Shown here: positions 7,205 through 13,540 of the stretch, piece by piece | Layout of the letters: each line of letters starts with the position of its first letter | Numbering within the stretch: position 1 is the first letter of the stretch | NCBI GenBank assembly: GCA_963575745.1 | Contig: CAUYUJ010016305.1 | Location: 685,495-705,494, forward strand | Length of the DNA: 20,000 nucleotides | Direction of reading: 5' to 3' | From: Prorocentrum cordatum | Taxonomy: Eukaryota > Sar > Dinophyceae > Prorocentrales > Prorocentraceae | Position numbers and translations under genes: made by a program | Notes under the pieces: model-generated | The model's input: the letters and a program-made list of their open reading frames with translations, nothing else | Database searches by the model: none | What the model was told of the DNA's origin: nothing

Positions 7205-8252
7205 GCATAGCCGCCCAGCTCAACCAGTCGCCCTGGAGCCATTGGAAGCCTGGTGTCCAGCCTGCTGAGATATTGGATTGGCTCTACCTGGGAGACTTGA
7301 AGGAGCGACGGACAAACACATACATCCAGCGATGCTTTCGTTCAGCCGCGGCGTTTTTCCTACTCGGGCTCCCGGGGGGCTATGTGTTCGGGGCCCGAGG
7401 CCCTCAAAAATGATCCCAGGGCTCTGGGAAGTGGCTCCGGGGAGGGGGGGTGACCTCCAGGGGCCGCGGACTGGAACAGCAAAGCGCCGTGAGATGTCCG
7501 AGAGCAGCAGCATAAGCCGAAGCTGTCGAGGGCAGCGCGGATTTTTTGGGTCGGCGCTGGGTCTCCCCTGGCGGCGCTTCTGGCGCCGCCCATGGCGCGC
7601 GGAGCGCTCCAGGGAGTGGGGCCGCAGCGCTGGTGCAGGAAATCTGCGCGGACCTCCAAAGGCCCATGTTTATGCCGGGCACCTTCTGCAGGAGGCCCTC
7701 GACCTGGAGGGCCTCCGAAGCAGGGGCATCACCGCCGTGCTGAACTGCATCAACTGGTGGGAGCTGACCGCAAAGCTGCCGCCAGAGCTGCCGCCAGAGT
7801 ACCTGCCAGACCACTACGAGCGAGCGGGCGTGCGGTTCAAGCAGGTCGACCTGGAGGACCGCCTCTTCAGCGACCTGGCGAGCGAGTGGCCTGCGGCCGA
7901 AGCATTCCTGCGGGGGTGCCGGCAGGACGGGCAGAAGGTGCTGGTGAACTGCGTCGCGGGCCACAACCGGTCGGCTGCGCTCGTGGTGTGTTGGCTGCTG
8001 CTGCGGGAGGCATTCGATTTCGTCCAGGCCTTCGTGTGGGAACAGGAAGCCCTGAGGTCCGAAGCTGCGGACAAGTTTTTCAGCACCGTGGGAGTCACAA
8101 CCGGGGCGCCCTGGACCCCAACGGCCTGGGTGGCATTTCCAGGGCCCGGGCGAAAACGCCCGGTGGGAATAAACTGCGACGCCTGGATCTCAGGGAGCGG
8201 CATATCAAGCAGTGGCGAAGCGTCCTGGTTCGCCTGTAGGCCTACCAAATAA
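7205..8252 (+). CDS. Dual-specificity phosphatase-like protein, two visible exons
   Basis: This is the one convincing cellular gene. The second exon (7692-8252, stop TAA 8250-8252) encodes VLVNCVAGHNRSAALVVCWL, the DSP/PTP signature C-X5-R followed by Ser; the nucleophile Cys is codon 7950-7952 and the Arg codon 7968-7970. The residue before the Cys is Asn rather than the usual His. About 30 residues upstream, QVDLEDRLFSDL is where the general-acid Asp of DSPs lies. The first visible exon (about 7205-7302) ends AEILDWLYLGDLK, the usual DSP start 'EIL..LYLG.L', and joins in frame to EALDLEGLRSRG. The family removes phosphate from Tyr and Ser/Thr of signalling proteins or other substrates. No in-frame ATG precedes the first exon back to the stop at 7108, so the true 5' end, probably another exon, is missing. 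The C-terminal 60 residues are unlike the family and may reflect a missed intron or frameshift; LRRLDLRERHIKQW in the next frame (about 8172-8215) is an alternative end. Confidence 0.72.
7303..7691 (+). other. Intron of the phosphatase gene, GA-AG boundaries
   Basis: Joining ...GACTTGAAG to GAGGCCCTC restores an unbroken DSP domain. The intron would start GAGCGACGG and end TTCTGCAG. Both junctions share AGGAG (7301-7305 and 7690-7694), so the cut can slide, but GA-AG is the only placement with an AG acceptor; no GT or GC donor fits. Non-canonical GC and GA donors are established in dinoflagellates. The 389-bp interior has stops in the phosphatase frame. Its last 25 bases contain ATGTTTATGCCG, also found in the foldback element at 9319-9330. 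Confidence 0.6.
8146..8163 (+). other. Short perfect hairpin near the 3' end of the phosphatase gene
   Basis: CCGGGCG-AAAA-CGCCCGG is a seven-base-pair GC stem with a four-A loop. It lies between the last family-like residues and the alternative C-terminal frame. It may belong to an intron or be incidental. Confidence 0.5.
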
Positions 8253-8400
8253 TGTACTAACAACTTTGTGGTTTGAGCGAAATGTTCTTAGAACATTTCT
8301 GGCTGGGACTGTCTTGGTTTAACACATCGGTTTATGTTATAAGAACATTGTTTTTGTTGTTCGAACTTTATTGGGTTCTAAGAACATATCGTGGTAGGCT
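8253..8400. other. AT-rich 3' flank with an AGAACAT palindrome cluster
   Basis: Just after the phosphatase stop the composition turns AT-rich. A perfect hyphenated palindrome AAATGTTCT-T-AGAACATTT occupies 8280-8298, and AGAACAT recurs at 8342-8348 and 8381-8387, the last as TTCTAAGAACAT. GTAGGCCTAC, a ten-base palindrome, lies at 8237-8246. This may be a 3' untranslated region or a repeat remnant; the role is unknown. Confidence 0.45.
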
Positions 8401-8595
8401 TATAGGAATGCCGGGACGTTCGGTCCCTGCTCAAGCATAGACACGAGCTTCCAGAAGGCCGCGCAGGTTTCTTGAGCCAGCGCCTTGGAGTTTTGTGTTA
8501 ACACCCCTGCCTGGGCACGCGGGGCGCGCTGGGCAGGCTAGGGAGGGGGGCCTGGCGCCAACCCACCAGGTCGGCGCGGACCTCAGGAAGCCTAA

Positions 8596-8758
8596 GCTTA
8601 AGTCGTGCCTGTCCCTCTTCAGGGGGAATATTCAAAAATAGTCACATAGTCTGGAGACGATTTGTTGATTCTATTTGAATATTTGTTGAATATGTTTTTC
8701 GATTATTCTTTATGTTTCGCACCAAATCCGCCTGTAGGGGTACACGCCCGACCTAAGC
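8596..8758. mobile_element. AT-rich MITE-like element, copy A
   Basis: Terminal inverted repeats: 8596-8623 begins GCTTAAGTCGTGCCTGTCCC; the opposite strand of 8731-8758 begins GCTTAGGTCGGGCGTGTACC. I count 22 matches in 28. The 107-bp interior is AT-rich (AATATTC, TTGTTGAATATG) in an otherwise GC-rich region. The same ends and a similar interior occur at 16281-16538, which shows that this is a dispersed family. It encodes no protein. A flanking CCTA-like repeat exists, but a clean target-site duplication could not be settled. Confidence 0.65.
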
Positions 8759-9122
8759 CTATGCTCACGTGCCGCCGTTCTGTTCTCCTCCCCCCGGACG
8801 TCCGATGCCCTGACTTGTTCTGCACGGCCCCCGTGGAAGACCCGACCCCGTCCCCCAGCTGGCCTTCCATCCTGAGTCGTTTTCCGACGGCCCTTCTGGG
8901 CACCATAACGGCGAAAAGCATGTCGTCGCGTGTTTTTGTTTCACGATGCGATGGGGTCTGGGTCTCGTCTATTGCCGGGGCTGCTTGGAGTGCCTTTGCA
9001 CCAGAATTTTCGAGTAGAATCCAGCCGTGGCCTGGATCCGTGGCCGTCGTCGTCGAGGTCCGGGTTTGGGTTCCGGGTGGTTCTCCAGCCGTACCTCGAT
9101 CGGGAATTCGGGCGTCCGGCGG
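8759..9122. other. Gene-poor stretch
   Basis: Open frames cross it on both strands (for example 8662-9147 plus and 8703-9140 minus) but none shows a domain, and the plus-strand one starts inside the MITE-like element. Nothing further is supported. Confidence 0.4.
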
Positions 9123-9235
9123 TGGGGACGATTCGGGCACCCCCTGAACGATCTCGGCAAGGCGGCGCAGCTGCCAGAAAGCATCCCGACGCTGGACGCC
9201 TTCTGGGAAGCGACGAAAATGTCTGATAACCCAGG
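9123..9235 (+). other. Inverted copy of the 94-bp-repeat family; exon-like reading
   Basis: Bases 9125-9165 match the reverse complement of 577-617 at 36 of 41 positions. The plus-strand reading HPLNDLGKAAQLPESI, followed by LDAFWEATK, parallels HPQNALGEAELLERIA read from the minus strand of the first locus, so the same frame may once have been coding in both. It could be a real exon of an unrecognised gene continuing at 9349, or only a repeat copy. Confidence 0.4.
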
Positions 9236-9259
9236 ATCCTCGGGGCTTCTTTTTATCAA

Positions 9260-9340
9260 AGAAGACAACACGGCATAAACATAAACTTTTGGCGCTCTGC
9301 GCGGAGCGCCAACAGTTAATGTTTATGCCGATGTTCTTCT
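9260..9340. mobile_element. 81-bp foldback hairpin element
   Basis: Arms 9260-9297 and 9304-9340 flank a six-base loop (TGCGCG). Perfect blocks are CGGCATAAACAT (9271-9282) with ATGTTTATGCCG (9319-9330), and TTGGCGCTC (9289-9297) with GAGCGCCAA (9304-9312); AGAAGA/TCTTCT close the outer ends. The block ATGTTTATGCCG is also at the 3' end of the phosphatase intron (7668-7679). It could be a tiny foldback transposon, an introner-like insertion or a hairpin RNA source; only the hairpin itself is certain. Confidence 0.7.
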
Positions 9341-9348
9341 ATTTTCTC

Positions 9349-9490
9349 GGGGCGCCGGATGTCTGGGCCCACGTCTGGCACACCCAGCAGCGCCGTGGCT
9401 GCATCCTGTCGAACCACGGCTACCGGCTGGCAATCCGGGAGGGCGCCAACTATACACCCACAGACCACCCGCACAGCAAGGAGATGAGCG
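9349..9490 (+). CDS. Exon-like open stretch, unrecognised protein
   Basis: In the frame entering from 9289 the sequence after the foldback hairpin reads GAPDVWAHVWHTQQRRGCIL and then NHGYRLAIREGANYTPTDHP. It has balanced composition with Trp, His, Tyr and Asp rather than the Arg/Ala/Pro mix produced by GC-rich noise, so it may be a true exon. No domain is recognised. It ends in low-complexity sequence after KEM at about 9490. The hairpin at 9260-9340 could lie in an intron between this and the reading at 9123-9235. Alternatives: a fragment of another dispersed repeat. Confidence 0.28.
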
Positions 9491-9504
9491 TCTTTCTAAG
9501 GTTA

Positions 9505-9603
9505 CCCTTGCATCCTTCCCCTTCGGCCCAGCCTTGGCCGCTTTCGCTGTCCGCCCCCCGCTCGCAAAGTGTCGGCATGGCCGCCCAAGGCCCTTGCATC
9601 CTT
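9505..9603. repeat. 13-bp direct repeat pair
   Basis: CCCTTGCATCCTT occurs at 9505-9517 and 9591-9603, 86 bases apart. The sequence between is C-rich. It could be a target-site duplication around a small insertion or a decayed tandem unit. The rest of 9491-9744 holds nothing recognisable. Confidence 0.45.
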
Positions 9604-9744
9604 ATCGTGCGTCCTTAGTATACGGGTTGACTGTACGGCCAGTGCCGCCGACCCTGTATGCTAGGAGGAGAGGCAGATGGAACAGGCCCAAGGGGTTGCG
9701 GTCGGGAGTCTCGAGCCTCGAACCAAAAGAAGGGTGTTTCCCCT

Positions 9745-9804
9745 ACGACGACGACGACGACGACGACGACGTCGACGATGACGACGACGACGACGACGAC
9801 GACA
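9745..9804. repeat. (ACG)n microsatellite
   Basis: About twenty ACG units, with one GTC and one ATG interruption near the middle. One plus frame reads poly-Asp. No gene around it is supported. Confidence 0.95.
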
Positions 9805-9991
9805 CCGACCGTGGCCAGAACTTAGGATGTTCCAACCTACTTTAGCCTTGATTGCCGGAAAGAATGTCGAGCACCAAGAGAGTACCGAAACTGGAGCGTT
9901 TGCGCGCGTCGGACCCTGGGTGGCGATACTCGTTCGACACTGCCTCGATACCTTCCTGGGTGCTCGAACTTATTTCTGGGATGTGGGCCTT

Positions 9992-10082
9992 AGGAGGAGG
10001 AGGAGGAGGAGGAGGAGGAGGAGGAGAGAGGAGGAGGAGGAGGAGGAGGAGGAGGAGGAGGAGGAGGAGCGGGAGGAGGAGG
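9992..10082. repeat. (GGA)n microsatellite
   Basis: About 30 GGA/AGG units with two small interruptions, purine-only on the plus strand. It is followed by very GC-rich sequence (10083-10342) built of CCGCCG/GGCGGC patches in which no gene is supported. Confidence 0.95.
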
Positions 10083-10345
10083 GCCTCGGCCGACGGTCCG
10101 AGGGATCGTCGGGTGTCCTGTGTCCGCTGGCGCCCTCCGGCCGTCGTCCGCCTCGCCGCCGCGGCGGGCCTGCTGCCGCCCGAGGCGGCGCCGGCGGGCC
10201 TCCGCGGGCCGCCGCCGCCGGACGACGGGCCTCGGAGGGCGCAGTCCGCGGTGGTGCCGCCGAGGGCCGGGGCGGCGCGGCCCGCCGCGGCGGGCGCGGG
10301 GCCGGCGGTGGGGCTGTACCAGCGGCTCCAGGAGTGGAGTTGGAA

Positions 10346-10405
10346 GGGGAGGGGAGGGGAGGGGAGGGGAGGGGAGGGGAGGGGAGGGGAGGGAGGGGGA
10401 GGGAG
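10346..10405. repeat. (GGGGA)n pentanucleotide array
   Basis: Nine consecutive perfect GGGGA units (10346-10390) are followed by degenerate GGGA/GGGGGA units. Closely spaced runs of four G make the plus strand a strong G-quadruplex candidate. Confidence 0.95.
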
Positions 10406-10463
10406 TGTCGAGGAGGAGGGGAGGGAGGGAGTCGGGCCGACCCAAAAGGGAGTCCGGCGACGA

Positions 10464-10655
10464 GGGGGTGGTGCAACAGATTCGGTGCAAGAGATTTGTG
10501 GGTTTGCAATGCACCTGGGGCGTGCAGTACATTCCGGGGCGCAGATGTATTGCGGGACTTTCGCGTGCAATACATCATTTGCAATACAATCCAATACAAT
10601 TCTCCGGCGCAGTACATTTGCAATACAATTGCCCCAAATCTATTGCACCACCCCC
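10464..10655. mobile_element. 192-bp MITE-like element with GCAATAC-rich interior
   Basis: The terminal inverted repeats are 25 bp: 10464-10488 begins GGGGGTGGTGCAACAGATT, and the opposite strand of 10631-10655 begins GGGGGTGGTGCAATAGATT, with 22 of 25 matches. The interior contains repeated GCAATACA/TGTATTGC motifs and paired CAGTACATT segments, giving further internal foldback. It encodes nothing. The ends share nothing with the family at 8596 and 16281. No clear target-site duplication. Confidence 0.62.
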
Positions 10656-10709
10656 GGAGGGAGGAGGTTCGAGGCTCGAGCAATCCCGCGCAGTGGTCGA
10701 GGCGAAACC

Positions 10710-10826
10710 ATGGGCGGCCAGGCTGCTCAGCCTTGCCAGGCTGCTTCAGAGGCCACTTCCCCCCTCGATGCGGTGAAGGTGCTCCCGCCGATGAGGGTCA
10801 ACCCGATGAGAGCAAGGTGTCGCTAG
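10710..10826 (+). CDS. Short open frame with good start context, doubtful
   Basis: ATG at 10710 in the context AAACCATGG, followed by 37 further codons to TAG at 10824-10826: it starts MGGQAAQPCQAASEATSPLD. A Gly at position 2 would permit N-myristoylation. It could be a first coding exon of an unseen gene. No homology is recognised, and chance is quite possible. Two bases beyond, GCTCGC-GAAGTT-GCGAGC is a small inverted repeat. Confidence 0.15.
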   Translation: MGGQAAQPCQAASEATSPLDAVKVLPPMRVNPMRARCR

Positions 10827-11264
10827 CTCGCGAAGTTGCGAGCGAGCGAAATGACCGCACGACATACAACACCAAACACTTACAGTCTTGGACAGCCTCA
10901 TGTGATGTGTCCCCTCCACCCTCCCCAGCAACGTGGCGCCGCGCCCCCGCACAGGGATAGGAACGAAAACTTCGAATTGACACCACGGGGTTGGAAGCAG
11001 GGAGAGATCCACCAGTCAGAAGCTGTGCCCTCGGAGGCCGATCCTTGACCAACTCTGCATCTGTGTCTGGATTCGCCGATCCCACGCCGTGAGAACAAAG
11101 CACGAAAGACAGGCGGAGGAGGAGGATGAGGATCTTTGACGCTCGTACGTACGCAGGGCGAAAGATTTTCCTCTTGAGGTGCAAATGGCGATGATGAGTT
11201 GGAAATTAGTGACCGAACCCCCCTTCCTCGTATAATCTTAAAACGGGCGCGTTCTGGGGTCCGC
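10827..11264. other. Gene-poor stretch
   Basis: Moderate GC, no recognisable domain on either strand. A short GGA run occurs near 11116-11128. Minus-strand open frames (10798-11184 and 10898-11476) have no supporting feature. Confidence 0.4.
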
Positions 11265-11439
11265 GGATCCGATTTCTTCCGGCTTTCCGTTTGAATTCGA
11301 TAGTAGAGATTTAAGCGGGGTAAAAGTTGGATCCGCCGTGAACAAAAAGACCAAACACGGATCCGGCAAATTCGAAATCGGATCCGCGCGGACGGAAATC
11401 GGATCCACCGAAACAAACACCAAAACCACACTTGGATCC
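11265..11439. repeat. Cluster of six GGATCC boxes
   Basis: GGATCC occurs at 11265, 11329, 11359, 11380, 11401 and 11434. The central boxes sit about 21 bases apart in a decayed tandem context AAATCGGATCC. On the minus strand one frame repeats 'DPISxRADPIS'. This is probably an old short-period tandem repeat with a conserved hexamer core. Confidence 0.6.
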
Positions 11440-11710
11440 GTGCGAGCTTCATGGAATCCGACGGCGGTTTTCTCATGCGCGTCTGCTCAAGATTTCAAAC
11501 CGTCGTTCCGGGCCCAAGAGGAAAAAATTGTCGTCCTGGGGATGTAGGCGTTCCCGCCAATTCCTGCCAGGGTGTCACACACAATTGTTTCCAGCGAAGG
11601 GCCAAAGTTGGGTACCAGATGCTCCTGCCTGGTCCTCGGTGAGGGAGGTGTGAATTCTTTTGGTGCGCATAGGGGAGTTTCCATAATTTCAATGCTGGTA
11701 ATTTTGAGAG

Positions 11711-11828
11711 AGTCCCCTGCGGCCGAGCAAGGGCGGTCTCGAGGGAGGTTCTCGATATTCGGTTTGGCGCCGAGGTCGAATTTCGAGAAACTCCCTCGAG
11801 GCCACTCTTGTTCGGCCGCAGGGAACTT
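11711..11828. repeat. Inverted repeat with 51-bp arms
   Basis: The left arm 11711-11761 and right arm 11776-11828 match at about 44 of 51 positions when one is reversed, with a 14-base spacer containing GGCGCC. Each arm holds the family core GGCCGAGCAAGGGT/GGCCGAACAAGAGT also found at 12001-12240, 12539-12585 and 17251-17283. It could extrude as a cruciform of about 118 bp. Confidence 0.75.
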
Positions 11829-11901
11829 TAAGTTGTAAATATATTATAAGCGCGCGATTTCGAGAAACTCCCAGGTTTTCCAGAGGTCCCTCCCTCGCTG
11901 C

Positions 11902-12240
11902 GAATTTCCACAAACACCCTCGCGGCCGAGCCAGGGTGGCAGCGAGACAGTTTTTCGAAATGGCATCCCCGCGGGCGCGCGCCTCCACTTCGCCCGCTGT
12001 GAATTTCCAGAAACTCCTTCTCGGCCGAGCAAGGGTGGCCGCGAGGGGGTTTCTCGGTGTGGCATCCGCCCGCGGGGCGGGAGATTTCCCGCGGGCGCGC
12101 GCCTCCAATTCGCCCACTGTGAATTTCCAGACCCCCCCTCGCGGCCGAGCAAGGGTGGCCGCGAGGGGGTTTCTCGATGTGGCATCCGCCCGCAGGGCGG
12201 GAGATTCCCCGCGGGCGCGCGCCTCCATCTCCCCCCTGGC
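11902..12240 (-). repeat. 120-bp tandem repeat, three units, encoding a 40-residue module
   Basis: Units are 11902-12000 (99 bp, with an internal 21-bp deletion), 12001-12120 and 12121-12240. The last two differ at roughly eight of the first 107 positions and diverge only at the right edge. Each unit contains a hairpin, GAAACTCC...GGCC-loop-GGCCGCGAGGGGGTTTC. On the minus strand the units stay in one open frame (11689-12228) giving a module that starts ARARG.SPA and continues with RNPLAATLARPRG, then WKFT. All lengths are multiples of three, including the 21-bp deletion. Whether this is translated is unknown. Confidence 0.8.
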
Positions 12241-12350
12241 ACAAAATAGGCAGCCACATCCCTCAGAGGATCAGTAAGGTTTCAGTGCTGTTTGGGAGTT
12301 CGCGGCAGGTGCGAACAGGGAAGCCTCATCGATATACTTTGTATGGCGCA

Positions 12351-12471
12351 CCAGGTAATTCGAGAAACTGCAAGCTTGTGCTGATGAGGGCAAGGGGGGG
12401 CTTCGGCGCGCCAGGTATTTCGAGGAACTTCAAGCTTGTGTCGAGGGAGACAATGGGGGGGCTTCGGCGGT
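12351..12471. repeat. 60-bp tandem pair
   Basis: The two copies begin CCAGGTAATTCGAGAAACT (12351) and CCAGGTATTTCGAGGAACT (12411), both followed by CAAGCTTGTG and later GGGGGGCTTCGGCG. The period is exactly half that of the neighbouring 120-bp units, and the AATTTCGAGAAACT core is shared, so both probably descend from one unit. Confidence 0.75.
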
Positions 12472-12533
12472 AAATCGTTGGTGCGCCATCGAGGCTATTT
12501 CAGTGAATTTCCCCTGTGCGCACCTGCCGTCTG

Positions 12534-12665
12534 ATTTCGAGAAACTCCCTCGCGGCCACCCTTGCTCGGCTGCGAGGGAGTTTCTGGAAATTCACGGCGG
12601 GGGAGGTGGAGGCGCGGGCCTGCGGGGAAACTCCCGCTTTGCGGGGTGATGCCATTTCGAGGAAA
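12534..12665 (+). repeat. Inverted copy of the 40-residue module with an 18-bp-stem hairpin
   Basis: Arms AGAAACTCCCTCGCGGCC (12540-12557) and GGCTGCGAGGGAGTTTCT (12568-12585) pair at 17 of 18 positions around a ten-base loop, ACCCTTGCTC. On the plus strand the segment reads RNSLAATLARLRG, then WKFTAGEVEARACGETPAL: the same module as the minus-strand array at 11902-12240. The plus frame stays open to 12839. Confidence 0.75.
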
Positions 12666-12756
12666 CTCTTCTGTGCGCACCTGCCGTGCATTAACGAACC
12701 GCACCGAAACCTCACCGATTCTCTGAGGGATGTGGCGGCCTATCTTGTGCCACAAC

Positions 12757-13335
12757 TCGCTGTTGGCTCCGACAGGCCGAATGTACTGTACACTCGTGCA
12801 TGGAAGCCAGAAGTAAGAACGGAAGTTCATTTTCTGTAGGAGTGCCAGCTTTAATCGAGATCCATTTCACAAACAGATCGTCGAAGATTTTGTCTGCTTG
12901 AATCGTCGAGGAGCCCCCTGTGTCGGGGCGACGTATGGGCCTCGTCTCGTTTTCCCTTTTTGGGGCCTCCTGGGCAGCCCTCGTCACCACCGCTGGATTC
13001 GCTTCGAAATCCGTCAGGACGCATCCCTGGAGAGGTCCAGGGAGTCGCGGTATCGGTCCCTCTTGGTTTCCCCACCAACGCGCGTACGCCGATCTTTGAG
13101 GAACCCGTCGCTCACAGTCCGTCACATACGTCATGTATCCCTGTGTGCACTCAAGCGCCAGAAGGAAGCTCATACACTGTCCCCGACGTGCAACTGCCTT
13201 GGGCCGGACAGAGGGCCAGACTCCGAGGATCGAATCACACACGGGTCGAAACCAGACATCCGTGATGGCGGCACCGACCCCAGCAAAACGCGGATCCCCA
13301 TGTAGATGCGTCCCCCCTAACCACGATAGGTTGAT
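12757..13335 (-). pseudogene. RNase H-like remnant of a retroelement, tentative
   Basis: A minus-strand frame open from 13578 to 12712 has protein-like composition in its middle. FAGVGAAITDVW (about 13270), CMSFLLALECTQGYMTYVTD followed by CE (about 13130-13190), and DDLFVKWISIKAG (about 12850-12890) occur in an order that resembles type-1 RNase H domains of retroelements: 'RAG.G...', 'QT..RAE..A...AL......YVTDC..' and 'V...W...KAH'. The Asp of YVTD is kept; the Glu expected in the ALEC-preceding helix is replaced (ARRGQ). The N-terminal part comes from the adjacent satellite and is not genuine, and no start is supported. Alternatively an unrecognised gene exon. Confidence 0.35.
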
Positions 13336-13371
13336 CGGCCGCACCTTCCCCCAGGCAACCAGGCGACCGCT

Positions 13372-13540
13372 GGTTTCACCGACGGCCGGTTTCGCCCGGT
13401 TGGTTTCGCCCGGCTGGTTTCGCCGCCTGGCGAAACCTGCTCCGTCGGCGAAACCAGCTCCGTCGGCGAAACCGGCTGCCGTCGGCGAAACCAGCTGCCA
13501 TCGGCGAAACCAGCTGCCGTCGGCGAAGCTGCCCGAACCG
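13372..13540. repeat. GGTTTCGCC/GGCGAAACC array that inverts at a hairpin
   Basis: Left of 13424 there are copies of GGTTTCGCC; right of 13429 there are copies of GTCGGCGAAACCAGCT with an 18-19 bp period. At the switch, GGTTTCGCC-GCCT-GGCGAAACC (13416-13437) is a perfect nine-base-pair hairpin. The whole array can fold on itself. Confidence 0.85.

Larger units (their letters stand above)
12237..12752. mobile_element. 516-bp segment flanked by 84-bp inverted repeats
   Basis: The left arm 12237-12320 and right arm 12669-12752 are inverted copies; the outer 57 positions match at 49 (both begin TGGCACAA on their own strand) and the inner ends share CGGCAGGTGCG.ACAG. A third copy of the inner motif lies at 12511-12528. 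Inside are the 60-bp tandem pair and an inverted copy of the 40-residue module. It may be a non-autonomous transposon or the product of an inverted duplication of the 120-bp-repeat region. No target-site duplication is visible. Confidence 0.6.

Noticed and set aside
8254-8260. TACTAAC branch-point match
   Set aside because: A single seven-base match just after the stop codon, with no exon evidence on its 3' side.
9827-10960. A 377-codon plus-strand open frame
   Set aside because: Most of it is the GGA and GGGGA arrays and a non-coding MITE-like element.
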